DNA from: Chloroflexota bacterium
Lineage (GTDB): Bacteria > Chloroflexota > Anaerolineae > Anaerolineales > Anaerolineaceae
Length of the DNA stretch: 64,000 nt
Direction of reading: 5' to 3'
Assembly (NCBI GenBank): GCA_009773005.1
Contig: WOUT01000003.1
Location: 20,978-84,977, forward strand
The first letter of the stretch is position 1, and the number at the start of each line of letters is the position of its first letter. Under the pieces are notes generated by a model, which was not told where the DNA came from, made no database searches, and was given only the letters and a program-made list of their open reading frames with translations. Below, piece by piece: positions 27,287 to 37,300 of the stretch. Both the position numbers and the translations under genes were made by a program.

Positions 27287-27674
27287 ACAAACTCTTGCTG
27301 CGCATCTTGCGCACCCATTCATGCTGCCCGGTCAATCCGGGCAGCCCCTCTCTTGCCGCAGCCTGCCTGATGGCGGTATGGTGGTCATCGCCCAGGACGG
27401 GCGCAAGTTGTGGTTCACTCCGCTCGAAGTTGGCAGAGCCCGCAAAGAATTGAATCTGCCTGCCGTAAGGATTCCACAGAACCTTTCGGCTTCAAACGTG
27501 CCACACCTGCATGAACCGGACACGAGACGACCTCAAATCACTTCGCGTCCCAGCGGAGGATCCAGAGACGGAATGTCGGAAATGATCGCTTTGCCGGATT
27601 CATTGAAACATTTGGAGGATAGAATTCATGGCCGCACTGCAAGAGATAAAAAACCGCATACGCCAGGCGCTTGA
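27264..27674 (+). CDS. Phage protein of unknown function
   Basis: 136 aa from ATG 27264 (MDPKNHVEQTLAAHLAHPF…), behind GAGG and overlapping the holin-like gene by 23 bases and the next gene by 47. The N-terminal half has a compact MVVIAQDGRKLWFTPLEV segment. The C-terminal half is basic and low in complexity. No family recognised. Confidence 0.55.
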   Translation: MDPKNHVEQTLAAHLAHPFMLPGQSGQPLSCRSLPDGGMVVIAQDGRKLWFTPLEVGRARKELNLPAVRIPQNLSASNVPHLHEPDTRRPQITSRPSGGSRDGMSEMIALPDSLKHLEDRIHGRTARDKKPHTPGA

Positions 27675-28278
27675 AGACAGCGCTGCAAGCCGTTTTAGTG
27701 ACGGGATATTGGAAAGCGCCATCCGCCAATCGCTGGAGAGGATCAATGAGCGTCTACCGCGCGTCCTCACCAGCGAGGTCGTTGTAGAGACCTTCGGGCG
27801 CGATCAACCGCTGCCTTGAGTGGAAGGCTGCCGGTACTTGATCAATCTCGTCTATCCGGCAGGCGGCGCTTCCGCGCGTGAGATGGAACCGGAGACGCAG
27901 TTTTCTTACTCGCTTCAATCCGGGCTGCCGGAGCTGCATTTCAGCGGTTTGGAGATTCCCCAAGCGGGGGAGCGAATAACTGTGAGATACGCCGCGCAAA
28001 ACACCCTCGGCGGGCTGGATTCTGCGGAGATCACCAGCCTGCCGCCGGCGGCTGAGTCCGCGCTGGTGAACGGCGCCTCGGGGTATGCCTGCCTGCTGCG
28101 TGCTGCTAATATCGCTGATGTATACGGCTCGCGCCCTGGTGAATCCGCGCGGCTGCTTGAAACCGGACGCTTACATCTGGAGCTTTTTGAGCGCACCCTG
28201 AATGGTCTGAAAGTGATGCAAGAGTTCGGCTTCCCGGTGGGCTTTGCGCTTGACGAGTGGGACCGGAACAGGAGTTGA
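27628..28278 (+). pseudogene. Head-tail connector-like gene interrupted by TGA
   Basis: One continuous frame of 216 codons broken only by TGA at 27817-27819. The N-terminal part is helical (IKNRIRQALEDSAASRFSDGILESAIRQSLERINERLP), like gp6-type head-tail connectors. After the stop it continues in the same frame with CRYLINLVYPAGGA… and a long helical C-terminus. GGAGGA precedes ATG 27628. It could be a nonsense mutation, suppression, or a base error (for example TGG to TGA). Confidence 0.65.
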
Positions 28279-28280
28279 CC

Positions 28281-28766
28281 ATGCCCGCCCCCGCCATCGG
28301 CAAAGACTGCCACATCATCCTCTCACACCCCGATATCGATTCCGGCGCAGGCTATGGGTTTTTGCTCGCCGAAGATCAAAGCATCAAGTCCGGCGGCATC
28401 CAGATGACCCGCGAGGTCGATTCAGGCGGCGCGACCCGCCTGTGGCTCCACTTCGACGTCCTGCTCGCCAACCGCGCCCTCAACCCCGATGGCAGTTTCC
28501 GCGCCTATACCCGCGCCCAGGATTATGCCAAGCTGTGCCAGTTCCTCTCCAAACGCGCGGATGTGACGATCACATCCCCTGCGGGGGCAGTTCTTTCCCT
28601 GGGCGCTGTGGGCTGGACGGCAGACGAGCGCCACCTACCCGGTTCTGCCCTCATCAAGTGCCAGTTCAACAACGTGGGTGTCTATTGGCCGCCGGTCGAT
28701 CCCGCCGTTCTTATGCTCTCGTTTTGGGATGGCTCCCTCACCTGGGCAACGTCCTATTGGCGCTAG
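28281..28766 (+). CDS. Phage structural protein, unknown
   Basis: 161 aa (MPAPAIGKDCHIILSHPDI…), mostly beta-rich by composition. ATG 28281 lies behind AGGAG and 2 bases after the connector stop. It may belong to the head-tail interface by position. No family recognised. Confidence 0.55.
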   Translation: MPAPAIGKDCHIILSHPDIDSGAGYGFLLAEDQSIKSGGIQMTREVDSGGATRLWLHFDVLLANRALNPDGSFRAYTRAQDYAKLCQFLSKRADVTITSPAGAVLSLGAVGWTADERHLPGSALIKCQFNNVGVYWPPVDPAVLMLSFWDGSLTWATSYWR

Positions 28767-28773
28767 ATTTTTC

Positions 28774-28801
28774 CTGATCACGAATCACAAATCACTGATC
28801 A
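28774..28801. repeat. GATCACGAATCAC mini-repeat
   Basis: TGATCACGAATCACAAATCACTGATCA is a near-palindrome between two island genes and belongs with the other GAATCAC/GAATCG stretches in this window. Confidence 0.45.
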
Positions 28802-28814
28802 GCAAGGAGTTTAC

Positions 28815-29573
28815 ATGCCTTATCCCCTCTCAACTGTCGTTACACCCGGTCAGCCCACCGCATCTGATCACTACAACAACCTACGCAAAGACGCCCTCAA
28901 CCTCGGTCAGGCAGACGCGGACGTGGTGAACCTCGGCGTTTTCTTCAAACGTTTTATCATCGGCGTGAGGCTCGAACTCCTTCCCACCAACCGCGTACGC
29001 GTTCCCTTCGACACCATCAACCCGCCTACCCTCATGATTAACGGCTACATGCTCCAGGCTACCGCCAACGTGGATCTCCCCGCCGGTTCTTTCAGTGGTG
29101 GTGCCGCCACCTGGTATATCTTCGCCGTCCGGTCGGCAGCCTCCACCACCTTCACCCTTGCCGTCAATACATCTGCCGCCGAAGCAACCGATCAACGTCT
29201 GATTGGTCAGGCTTATTGGGACGGTTCCAACCTCGGAAGCGTGATCTGTTATTCAGCCGGTACTGCCCTGCCAACCGCAGATTATGATTCCGGCTGGTTT
29301 GCAGTCATTGGAAACACCACCTACACCAAGGCGCACGGTCTATCCACCCAGCCCCGCTTGGTCGTGCTTTACCACGCCACCGATGCCGCCGGAACCAGCG
29401 AATGGGTGCAGGTTTTCATCGTTTCCACCGCCGCCACTTATGAGAATTCCATCCTTGGCGTTACATCGGCGAATATTGTGATCACTACCGGAGGCACAGG
29501 CAGCCAGCAATGCGTGTACTCCACCCGCCGAGGTTCTTCCACCGGCTATTATCGCATCTTTGCCTGGCGCTAG
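28815..29573 (+). CDS. Phage fibre/decoration-like structural protein
   Basis: 252 aa rich in Thr, Ser, Ala and small residues, with beta-strand patterns throughout. The segment YDSGWFAVIGNTTYTKAHGLSTQPRLVVLYH is of a type found in phage tail-fibre or surface-decoration proteins. AAGGAG lies upstream. Likely an outer structural protein; receptor binding is speculative. Confidence 0.6.
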   Translation: MPYPLSTVVTPGQPTASDHYNNLRKDALNLGQADADVVNLGVFFKRFIIGVRLELLPTNRVRVPFDTINPPTLMINGYMLQATANVDLPAGSFSGGAATWYIFAVRSAASTTFTLAVNTSAAEATDQRLIGQAYWDGSNLGSVICYSAGTALPTADYDSGWFAVIGNTTYTKAHGLSTQPRLVVLYHATDAAGTSEWVQVFIVSTAATYENSILGVTSANIVITTGGTGSQQCVYSTRRGSSTGYYRIFAWR

Positions 29574-29588
29574 TGTGAAAGGAAACCC

Positions 29589-29981
29589 ATGACTCACATC
29601 ATCCGAAATTCAGACCTAACCATCAAGACTTTCACAGAACGCGGAGATGACATCGTGCTTGCCGCCGGTGAAACCCTCGAGTTCTCCCCCCTGTCCTTCA
29701 CGGATTACGCCAACCGGCTAAAGTTCAGCCTTGCCGGCAGGTCAGGCGAAACCATTTACATCCCCGCCGGTTCACCTGATCTGATCGTTTCCGTTTCCTG
29801 TCCTGGTGAAGCATCCATAGCCCTGATGGTCAACGGCATGCCCGAAACCGTGACATTGACCAACGGCATAGGCTCACTCACCCTCAGCGCGGAGGTTCCC
29901 GGACTTTACATCATCACCCCCGCCGACAAAACCAGATACTGCCCCGCCGGGCAGGCCACCCTGTTCATCGAGGTGAAATAA
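29589..29981 (+). CDS. Phage beta-rich protein, unknown
   Basis: 130 aa with alternating hydrophobic strands (IALMVNGMPETVTLTNGIGSLTLSAEVPGLYIITP), resembling an Ig-like or carbohydrate-binding surface domain. GAAAGGA upstream of the ATG. Its stop shares one base with the next start. Confidence 0.55.
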   Translation: MTHIIRNSDLTIKTFTERGDDIVLAAGETLEFSPLSFTDYANRLKFSLAGRSGETIYIPAGSPDLIVSVSCPGEASIALMVNGMPETVTLTNGIGSLTLSAEVPGLYIITPADKTRYCPAGQATLFIEVK

Positions 29982-30169
29982 TGGATAAAGCCACCAAACG
30001 CAACGGGATTTTTAAGCTTGAACCGGACCCGGTCAAAACTAAAGCCAAAGAAGCCAAAGCCAGCCAAACGGCGGATCTCGCCGCGATTAAATCCAAATTG
30101 ACTGACGAAGCGCTCCGCGCCATCCTTGAACGGCTCCTTCACCGTCTTGAAGCATTGGAAAATTCCTGA
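29981..30169 (+). CDS. Short Lys/Ala-rich phage protein
   Basis: 62 aa. N-terminal basic stretch, then a predicted helix LTDEALRAILERLLHRLEALE. Translationally coupled (TAATG) to the gene before it. Last gene of the GC-rich island. Unknown function. Confidence 0.55.
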   Translation: MDKATKRNGIFKLEPDPVKTKAKEAKASQTADLAAIKSKLTDEALRAILERLLHRLEALENS

Positions 30170-30232
30170 CATTTATTAAGTTACAATTGGTCAACGCCGA
30201 TTTCATTTTATACGGCGTGGAGGTTGTTCAGT

Positions 30233-30934
30233 ATGTCAATTAAAGTCATGATCCCTGCAAGTTCAATGATCGATATCAAGAACACAACCCTTTTACTGGA
30301 CTCGCCCCAAAGCTGTTCACGCTGTGACCAGCTTCCCGCTGATTTTTTTGAAAGCCACCGGTTGAAATTCAGAGCAGGGTATCAAAAAACCCATATTTTC
30401 GGAAAAAAATACAAGGTCGAAAACAACTATACCCTCAAGATCCGTGTGTGCGAAACGTGTTATCAGGCAGACTATCTGACCAACCCTGAAATGCTTGACC
30501 GCGATGCCACCACTCAGGGCCGCATCGCAAAATTTCATTCAATTGCCTGGACATTGGGCGGGCTTTTAGCTGCAGCGGGATTCTTGTTGTTAACTCCCAT
30601 CATCCCTGATACCCCCGCATTAAAACCATTTAAAGACCTTTGGCAAGCGCCTGTTGCCGTCGGTGTATTGGTCTTGTTCTTGACATGGTTAAGCCAACGC
30701 AAGCAGCAGAGTTTAATCTTGCATGCTCTCGATAGCGCTGGCAAAGATATCCGCTCATACTCCAGAGCAGAAGTACGCACTCCAATTCTCGCGGATGAAA
30801 ACGACCTGTCAGCGGTTGCTTTGGAAATAAAATTTGACAATGAGGTTTGGGCAATGGAAACTGCAGCCATCCATCATTGGCTTACAGAAAAGATCACTTC
30901 ATCTGATCAAACAGTCAGTTTTATGCAAAATTAG
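30233..30934 (+). CDS. Membrane protein with N-terminal zinc-finger-like Cys pairs
   Basis: 233 aa. Cys pairs CSRC near 33-36 and CETC near 74-77 could bind zinc. Two membrane helices follow at about 103-122 and 138-155, then a soluble C-terminal domain. GGAGG is located 9 bases ahead of ATG 30233; a TTG at 30224 overlaps the spacer. It is AT-richer than the island, so it belongs to the host side. Unknown function. Confidence 0.65.
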   Translation: MSIKVMIPASSMIDIKNTTLLLDSPQSCSRCDQLPADFFESHRLKFRAGYQKTHIFGKKYKVENNYTLKIRVCETCYQADYLTNPEMLDRDATTQGRIAKFHSIAWTLGGLLAAAGFLLLTPIIPDTPALKPFKDLWQAPVAVGVLVLFLTWLSQRKQQSLILHALDSAGKDIRSYSRAEVRTPILADENDLSAVALEIKFDNEVWAMETAAIHHWLTEKITSSDQTVSFMQN

Positions 30935-30966
30935 TAAACAGATGCATTTCTGAAACGAGGAAACCA

Positions 30967-31587
30967 ATGAGAGCAACCTTAACCGAAGATTCAGCAAAAA
31001 TTTTTAGTGAACCCAATGAACAAACAATTTCAGTAGCTACTCTTCACAAAGGGGATGAATTTGAGCTTGGAAAGATTCACAAAAAGAAAAAAAGCGTTTG
31101 GGTAGAGGTGATTCTCTCGCCAGGTCTGACCGGTTATATCTCTGGAGACACCAAGATTTTCGCAATCAAAGAAGTTCAACTGCTTAATAATTCGGTGGAT
31201 ATGTTTGATGCGCCCGCTGAAGACGCAAACATTGTAAAAACTTATTCCAAAAAAGCCATCTTTACCGCGGTCGGGATCGAAAAAGAGGAAGGCAAAGGCT
31301 GGGTGCGGGTGAGGGATGATGCGGGCGCCGAAGGGTATATTCGTGGTGATGCAAAGATCAGAATCTACCAGCCAGCCACAAAGGCAAGCGGTAAAAAACT
31401 AATGATCACAGGAGGAATTTTTATTGGTATGGGAGTCGTGATCTATATTTTTTCGATGTTTCAGGCTCAAGCAGCCAGAGATTCATCACTTATCATGGTC
31501 GCCTTAGTGGGGCTTGGTTTGATGCAACTAATCCAGGGGTTCTTGCAATATCGCAGGATGTCAAAAACTGAAAACAATCCGAAATAA
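30967..31587 (+). CDS. Tandem SH3-like membrane protein
   Basis: 206 aa without a signal peptide. Two SH3b-like repeats (about 1-65 and 70-135; each has VWVEV/GWVRV then GYI-GD). Two membrane helices follow at about 142-160 and 170-188 with a charged tail. With no signal peptide, the SH3 repeats are presumably cytosolic. It lies 32 bases after the preceding membrane protein on the same strand, so they are probably co-transcribed. Function unknown. Confidence 0.65.
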   Translation: MRATLTEDSAKIFSEPNEQTISVATLHKGDEFELGKIHKKKKSVWVEVILSPGLTGYISGDTKIFAIKEVQLLNNSVDMFDAPAEDANIVKTYSKKAIFTAVGIEKEEGKGWVRVRDDAGAEGYIRGDAKIRIYQPATKASGKKLMITGGIFIGMGVVIYIFSMFQAQAARDSSLIMVALVGLGLMQLIQGFLQYRRMSKTENNPK

Positions 31588-31632
31588 AAAAAATAGACCG
31601 GAGAAAATTCCAGTCGATTTTATCATCTCGGT

Positions 31633-33912
31633 TTATTTTTCATTAATAATATCAATACACACATCCATTATGTCCGGGTCAAAATGTGACCCGGCGCTTT
31701 TACGCAGATTTTCCAACGCATCTTCTTTCGATCTGGCTTTGTTATACGGACGATCACTGGTCATGGCATCATAAACATCAAAAATAGCAAATATTCTGGC
31801 TGTGAACGGAATTTCTTTTCCTTTTAATCCGCGCGGATATCCGGTTCCGTCCCATTTTTCATGATGACAATAAGGCACGTCCAACGCCTGCTTTAAAAAT
31901 GCTATCGGCGCAAGCATTTCATACGCATATTCGGGATGTTTCTTCATGGTCATCCATTCTTCATCCGTTAGAGGTCCTGGTTTGTTCAATATGAAGTCAG
32001 GAATACCCACCTTGCCAATATCATGCAGCAGAACCCCGCGCCGTAAATTCGCCATATCTTCATTTCTCACACCCAGGCGCTGGGCGGCCTCCATCGTTTT
32101 TTCTAACACACGCGTAGTATGACCTTCCGTCACTTTATCGCGCAAGTCAAGGAAATTTGCCCATCCCATTAATGTATCGTCATAGGCTTGCAAGAGCACA
32201 GCTTGTGATTTTTGCAGATCTGAGAAGTTCTGAGAATTATCGAGGGCAATCGCAGCTTGTTGTGCCAACGCCTCAAAGAAGTTGAGCCATTCCCGACCTG
32301 GTTCAAGTTCAGACCGGTGATAGATTTCAATGATCCCCTTGATTTGCCCCTTGATTACCATTGGAGTTGCCAGATATTTAATGAATTTTTCCTGTTTTAT
32401 GATATCGGCGATAGCAGGAGACGAAACCTGATCCTGTTCCAGATTTACTTGTATGGTCTTTTTAGAAGCGACTGCCTCTGATGGAAGAGGTGTATGCCGC
32501 AGCGCAGTGCGCAGCGCTATCTCTGCGGTTCGAAAGCCAAGCCCGGTCAGGAATTGATACTGAATTAGTTCAACCTCAAACTGTAATATCGCGGCTGCGT
32601 CAACATGCAGCACCTGCCTTAATTGGTCAAGCAATACTTGATACGTCACCCGCAAATCGAACGATGAAGTGATGGCTTTATCTATTTGGTGCAGGGCGTT
32701 AATCTTCTCCATTTGCTCCCGCAGACGTCCTTCCGCCAGAATGCGTTCGGTAATATCACGCCCAATTCCTTCTACAAACTCCAGTTGATCCTGCGCGTTC
32801 TTAATGATCGCGCAGCGTAACTCGATCCAAATCATTTTTCCGTCTTTTCTTTCAAAAGGCAGATTGATCAGTGGGGTATCAGGATTAAACGCCCAGGCAT
32901 AAAAAGATTCCGCGTCGATTGTTTTGAGTGATTGGCCTAAAATAATTTCCGGATTTGCATAAATCTCGTTCTGGGTATAACCCGTCACTTTCTCCACTGC
33001 CGGGCTAAAATATTCAAAAACAACTGCGGGGCTTACTCTGACGCGAAAGATCACATCCTGCGCATTTTCAGCCAGAAGTCTGAAACGCTCTTCGCTCTCT
33101 CGCAGCGCTTCCTGTTCTTTTTCCAGCATCACCAGATGATGCGCATTTTCAAGGATCACCGGCAGCCGCACGAGATAACCGCTGGTTTTAACCAAATAAT
33201 CCATTGCCCCCAGCTTGAGAATTTCCACCGCTTTCTCTTCGCTTCCTTGACCGGTAACCACAACCACAGGCGTCTTGATCTTTTTTTCACGAAAGTACGT
33301 AACCAATTCCACGGCGCCCTTTTCGGGCAGGTGATAGTCTAGCATTAACACATCAAAAGCCTTTGAAGCGTCAGTCGTGGTTAACCGTTTGATCACCTCC
33401 TCACCTGTAGTTACAACTTCAAGATCGAAATGAGGAGCATGCGTTTTAAAGTATAGTCGCGTTAGGTCGACATCTGTGGCATTGTGTTCACCGTACAATA
33501 CGCGAATTGATTGAGTCTTTGGGGCTGCTGACTCTTTATACTGATTTAGAGCCTTTCTCAAGGTTTCAGGTAATTCTTTAAGATAGTTCCGTCGTTTGAC
33601 GATATAATCCGTCGCGCCAGTCTTCAAAGAGGCAATTGCGGTATCCTCATCTCCCTGCCCGGTTACAATCACTACTGCTACAGGTTTTCCTGTTTTCCTG
33701 ATTTCCGAGAGTATTGTCAATCCACTGCCATCAGTAAGGTGCATATCTGTGAGAATTAAGTCAAATGGATCGGGTTCTTGAGCGTTCAAAAAGTCCAAGG
33801 CTTCTGCCATCGTTCTGGCAAGAACCAATTCAAATTCACCCTCACATTTTTTCAAAGTCACCCTGACGAGGTCGGCATCTAATGGATTATCCTCAACATA
33901 AAGTAATTTCAT
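31633..33912 (-). CDS. REC-REC-PAS-GAF-HD-GYP response regulator
   Basis: 759 aa. Two receiver domains (about 1-125 with ILTDMHLTD, and 138-260 with LMLDYHLPE, each with a phospho-Asp and a conserved Lys), a PAS domain (about 275-395), a GAF domain (about 410-560) and a C-terminal HD-GYP domain (LLHDIGK, HHEKWDGTGYPRGLKGKEIP). It would degrade cyclic di-GMP under phosphorelay and ligand control. Third gene of an operon, overlapping the receiver gene by 4 bases. Confidence 0.92.
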   Translation of the reverse strand: MKLLYVEDNPLDADLVRVTLKKCEGEFELVLARTMAEALDFLNAQEPDPFDLILTDMHLTDGSGLTILSEIRKTGKPVAVVIVTGQGDEDTAIASLKTGATDYIVKRRNYLKELPETLRKALNQYKESAAPKTQSIRVLYGEHNATDVDLTRLYFKTHAPHFDLEVVTTGEEVIKRLTTTDASKAFDVLMLDYHLPEKGAVELVTYFREKKIKTPVVVVTGQGSEEKAVEILKLGAMDYLVKTSGYLVRLPVILENAHHLVMLEKEQEALRESEERFRLLAENAQDVIFRVRVSPAVVFEYFSPAVEKVTGYTQNEIYANPEIILGQSLKTIDAESFYAWAFNPDTPLINLPFERKDGKMIWIELRCAIIKNAQDQLEFVEGIGRDITERILAEGRLREQMEKINALHQIDKAITSSFDLRVTYQVLLDQLRQVLHVDAAAILQFEVELIQYQFLTGLGFRTAEIALRTALRHTPLPSEAVASKKTIQVNLEQDQVSSPAIADIIKQEKFIKYLATPMVIKGQIKGIIEIYHRSELEPGREWLNFFEALAQQAAIALDNSQNFSDLQKSQAVLLQAYDDTLMGWANFLDLRDKVTEGHTTRVLEKTMEAAQRLGVRNEDMANLRRGVLLHDIGKVGIPDFILNKPGPLTDEEWMTMKKHPEYAYEMLAPIAFLKQALDVPYCHHEKWDGTGYPRGLKGKEIPFTARIFAIFDVYDAMTSDRPYNKARSKEDALENLRKSAGSHFDPDIMDVCIDIINEK

Positions 33913-34349
33913 CGTGACAGCTCCGGTCGAACATTAAGCGCAGTCCAATAATAACAAAGCGTTGAAACGAGTTCAACGAACTTATCATAATCCACTGGTT
34001 TAATAATATACGAATTCGCGCCATATTCGTAGGCAAATTTGATATCGCTTTCGTTGGTGGATGATGTCAAAACTACTATCGGAATATTCGAGGTTTGAGT
34101 TGTGCTTTTAATTTTTCTCAATACTTCCAGACCTGTGACCTTAGGCAGATTTATATCCAGTAAAATCAACCCGGGTAAAGAAGCGCCAGTTTTCCATTGC
34201 TCCAATAATTCCAGGACAGCAGCGCCGTCACGTAGAATTTCTACCGGGTTAATAAAATTTATCCGTGTAAAAGCACGTAACGTTAGATCCGCTTCCATGG
34301 CATTGTCTTCTACTAAAAGTACACTGAGTTTCTGAGGATCAGATGTCAA
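33909..34349 (-). CDS. Single-domain response regulator (Rcp1-like)
   Basis: 146 aa, receiver only. LLVEDNAMEADLTLRAF (acidic pocket), LILLDINLPKVTG (phospho-Asp), VVLTSS (Thr/Ser) and YIIKPVD (Lys). This is the Rcp1 subtype often paired with PAS/GAF or phytochrome kinases. It overlaps both neighbours by 4 bases and probably carries phosphate between the kinase and the HD-GYP regulator. Confidence 0.92.
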   Translation of the reverse strand: MTSDPQKLSVLLVEDNAMEADLTLRAFTRINFINPVEILRDGAAVLELLEQWKTGASLPGLILLDINLPKVTGLEVLRKIKSTTQTSNIPIVVLTSSTNESDIKFAYEYGANSYIIKPVDYDKFVELVSTLCYYWTALNVRPELSR

Positions 34350-37300
34350 AGCGGTATTTCCAAATAGAATATTGATCCTTTTCCAATTTCACTTTCTGCC
34401 CACACCTTCCCTCCAATTCGCTCTATGGCCTTTCGGACCAATGCCAGCCCCACTCCAGTTCCCGGATACTCTTCTGACAGATGCAGCCGTTGGAAGATCT
34501 CGAAGATCTTGTCATGGAACTTCATGTCAAACCCGATCCCGTTATCTTTTATCGATATCAAACAATGATCCTCTGTTGAATCACAACGAATGGTGATGAC
34601 TGGTTTTGGCTGCTCGCTTGAAAACTTGATGGCGTTATCCAGAACATTCCGCAGCGCTTGGGTGATTGCCTCGCTGTCGGAGTATAACGCTTTACAAAGG
34701 ATGACTTTTTCAATGGTGAACCTTCCCTGGTCAAGTTCTGGTCCATGTTCCGCCAATATTTTATTAATAAGCTCATTAAGGTCAATGAAAGTTTTCTTGA
34801 TCTCCCGCCGTTCTGCGTGTGAATACGTCAACAGATCTTCAATTAATTTATCCATCCGCTCAGTGGCAAATAACAGATTGTTGAGATAGGCTTTAGCTGT
34901 TTCATCCAGCTGATCAGCATGATCCTCTAATAGAAGTGTAGAATATCCAGAGATGCTCCGCAAGGGGGCTTTAAGATCGTGTGATACTGTATAAGCAAAA
35001 GTTTCCAATTCTTTATTCTTAATTTGAATTTCTTTGGTTCGTTCATCCACGCGCTTTTCAAGCTCTAAAGCATTTTGCCTTATCTTTTCGAATAAATCCG
35101 CGCTATAGACAGCCCCTGCTGCTTGCGAAGCAAAAAGAGAAAGAAAGTGTGCATCCGCCTTGTTAAATTTGTGTGTGTTCGGGTGGAATTCCTGGACTCC
35201 CAGCACGCCAATTAATTGACCGCCATACAACATCGGCACACCAAGGCTTGCAGCAAAAATCGATACATCAGATTGTTGTAACCTGCCATGCCACGTACTG
35301 TAATCATCAATGATCACAGGCTTTTGAGTCTGTGCAACGATGCCAGCCATTCCTTCCCCTAACTTTATATGCGTGCCAATAGGAAGAATTGGCTGCTTAC
35401 TTATTCTTAGTTCCAGATCCTTTTGCTCCGGATCATACAAACAAACAAAAGCATTTGATACTCCGAACAACGAACAGGCACGGTCAGTGATGGTTCGGAG
35501 AATTACATACGGGTCACGTTGCATCGAAAAATCACTAGCAGTCTCATATAGTGCAGCAAAATCTTCTGCGCTTTGTCTTATCTCGTCTTCAGCCAATTTT
35601 CGCTCTGTAATATCCTGGACTCCTCCATTGATGCCGACCAGGCGATTATTCTCTTCATCCCAAATCGGCTGCGAATAAACCCGCACCCAGGCAATGTTTC
35701 CATCTTTTTTAATAGTCCGGATCTCTGTGATCACTTTTTGGTTTGCGCGGAGTTGCTGCAAATCGTGATCGTCTTGTTCCAGATCGTCCGGATGTACAGC
35801 CGCCCGCCAACCGCCGTGTTCTTTGTATTCAGCAAAACTGTAACCGGTGATTGTCTCAAATGCTCCGGCAACCCAGTTAAGGTTTAAGTTATTTTCCTGG
35901 TCAAATTGAGTTGAAAACAAATAATCTGAAACCACAGAGGATATCAACCGGTATAGTTCCTCACGTTTAGACAGCTCTTTCTCAGCCAGTTTTTCTGCGG
36001 TGATATCATGCATGGTGACAAAGACTTGATAAGGTCTCGTTTCGCCTTCATGAAACTGAGGAAAAGCGCTTACCACCATCCAGACATAGCGCTCACGTTT
36101 GAAGTTATAAACACCGTAAAATTTTTCAATGATCGGCTTGCCAGTATTTATGACGACAATAGATGGATGTAGATCTGAGGGAAGCGTGTTTCCTTCTTCA
36201 TCCAAAATTGTCCAACCCGGGTGAGTATTTGTTCGGGAAAGGAATTCGTCTCGGGTGAGACCGAGCATTTCAAGCGCTGCAGGGTTAACGTCAATGAATA
36301 AACCATCTGCAAGTTGATAATACACTCCCTGCTGCATTGATTCAAAGAGGGTTCGATATTTCTTTTCGCTTTCACGCAGCGCGCCTTCAGCTTTTCGTCG
36401 CTCTGTCAGGTCAGTAATAACCCCCAGAACATTTGTTATTTTACCTTGGCTATCATAGACTGGTCGTTTTACAAACTGGACAAACCTTGAACCGCCATTT
36501 GGAAAAACGATTTCAATTTCAGGGTTGGTCCAGTCTTTTCCGGTCTGCATCACTTCCAAATCTTCCTTTTTTGCATGTTCAGCTATCCAGACGGGATCTC
36601 CCAAATCCAGATTTGTCTTGCCAATAATATCCTGCGGAGTTGTACCCATCGCTTCTGAAAAAGCCTTGTTCGTCAGCCGATAACGCCCATCCTGGTCTCT
36701 GACAAACACGTAGCTGGGAATTGCATCTAATACAGTTTCAAGGAAACTTTTATACTCAACGATCTCCCGATTTGCAAGTTTTTCTTTTGTGATATCCGAT
36801 ACAACAACGACCAGGGATGAAAAATTACCGTCAGCATCAAGGGTCCGACGGCCGCTTAAAAAACCCTGGAAATTAGATCCGTCTGCGCAAAGGTAACGGC
36901 TTTCATAAGAGGTCGTAACCAGTTTACCATTAATCAGTTTGTGAAGCGCCTTCTGGCTCATGTCTCTCTCATGAGGGTGAACATGAGAAATAAAAGGAGT
37001 ACCGATTAGATGTTGAGGGTCACATTTGAACATCAAATCCACATGAGGGTTGGTAAAGATTATCTTGCCGTGTTCATCGATTACGATTACGCCAACATGC
37101 AAGACCTCTAATATTTCCTGGATTTGGATTTCAGACGCATTAATCTGCCTTTCTTTCTCTCTCTGTTCCGATATATCCAGTATCATCGAAAATACCCCGG
37201 AAAAGTTCCCGTTATGATCTTGAACCGGAGTCGCAGAGGTTAAGGTCCATCTCTCACTACCATTTTTATGTTTAAGGCGTCGTTCAAATCGTTCGGTCTG

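Larger units (their letters stand above)
20681..30169 (+). mobile_element. Phage head-gene island (defective prophage or domesticated particle)
   Basis: Thirteen tightly packed plus-strand genes, GC-richer than both flanks, mostly with ATGA-type overlaps. Order: two small genes, terminase (frame-broken), GH25 lysozyme, portal, protease-capsid fusion, holin-like, small protein, connector (stop-interrupted), four structural or small proteins. No integrase, repressor, replication gene, tail tube, tape measure or baseplate is visible. It sits after tRNA-Lys, a common integration site. It is either a deletion remnant or an exapted capsid module; the sequence cannot separate these. Confidence 0.85.

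Noticed and set aside
27817..27819. Selenocysteine codon
   Set aside because: No SECIS-like hairpin follows the TGA, and the gene family has no redox role.
30170..30232. attR copy of the tRNA-Lys 3' end
   Set aside because: No match to the last 20 bases of the tRNA was found at the island's right edge.
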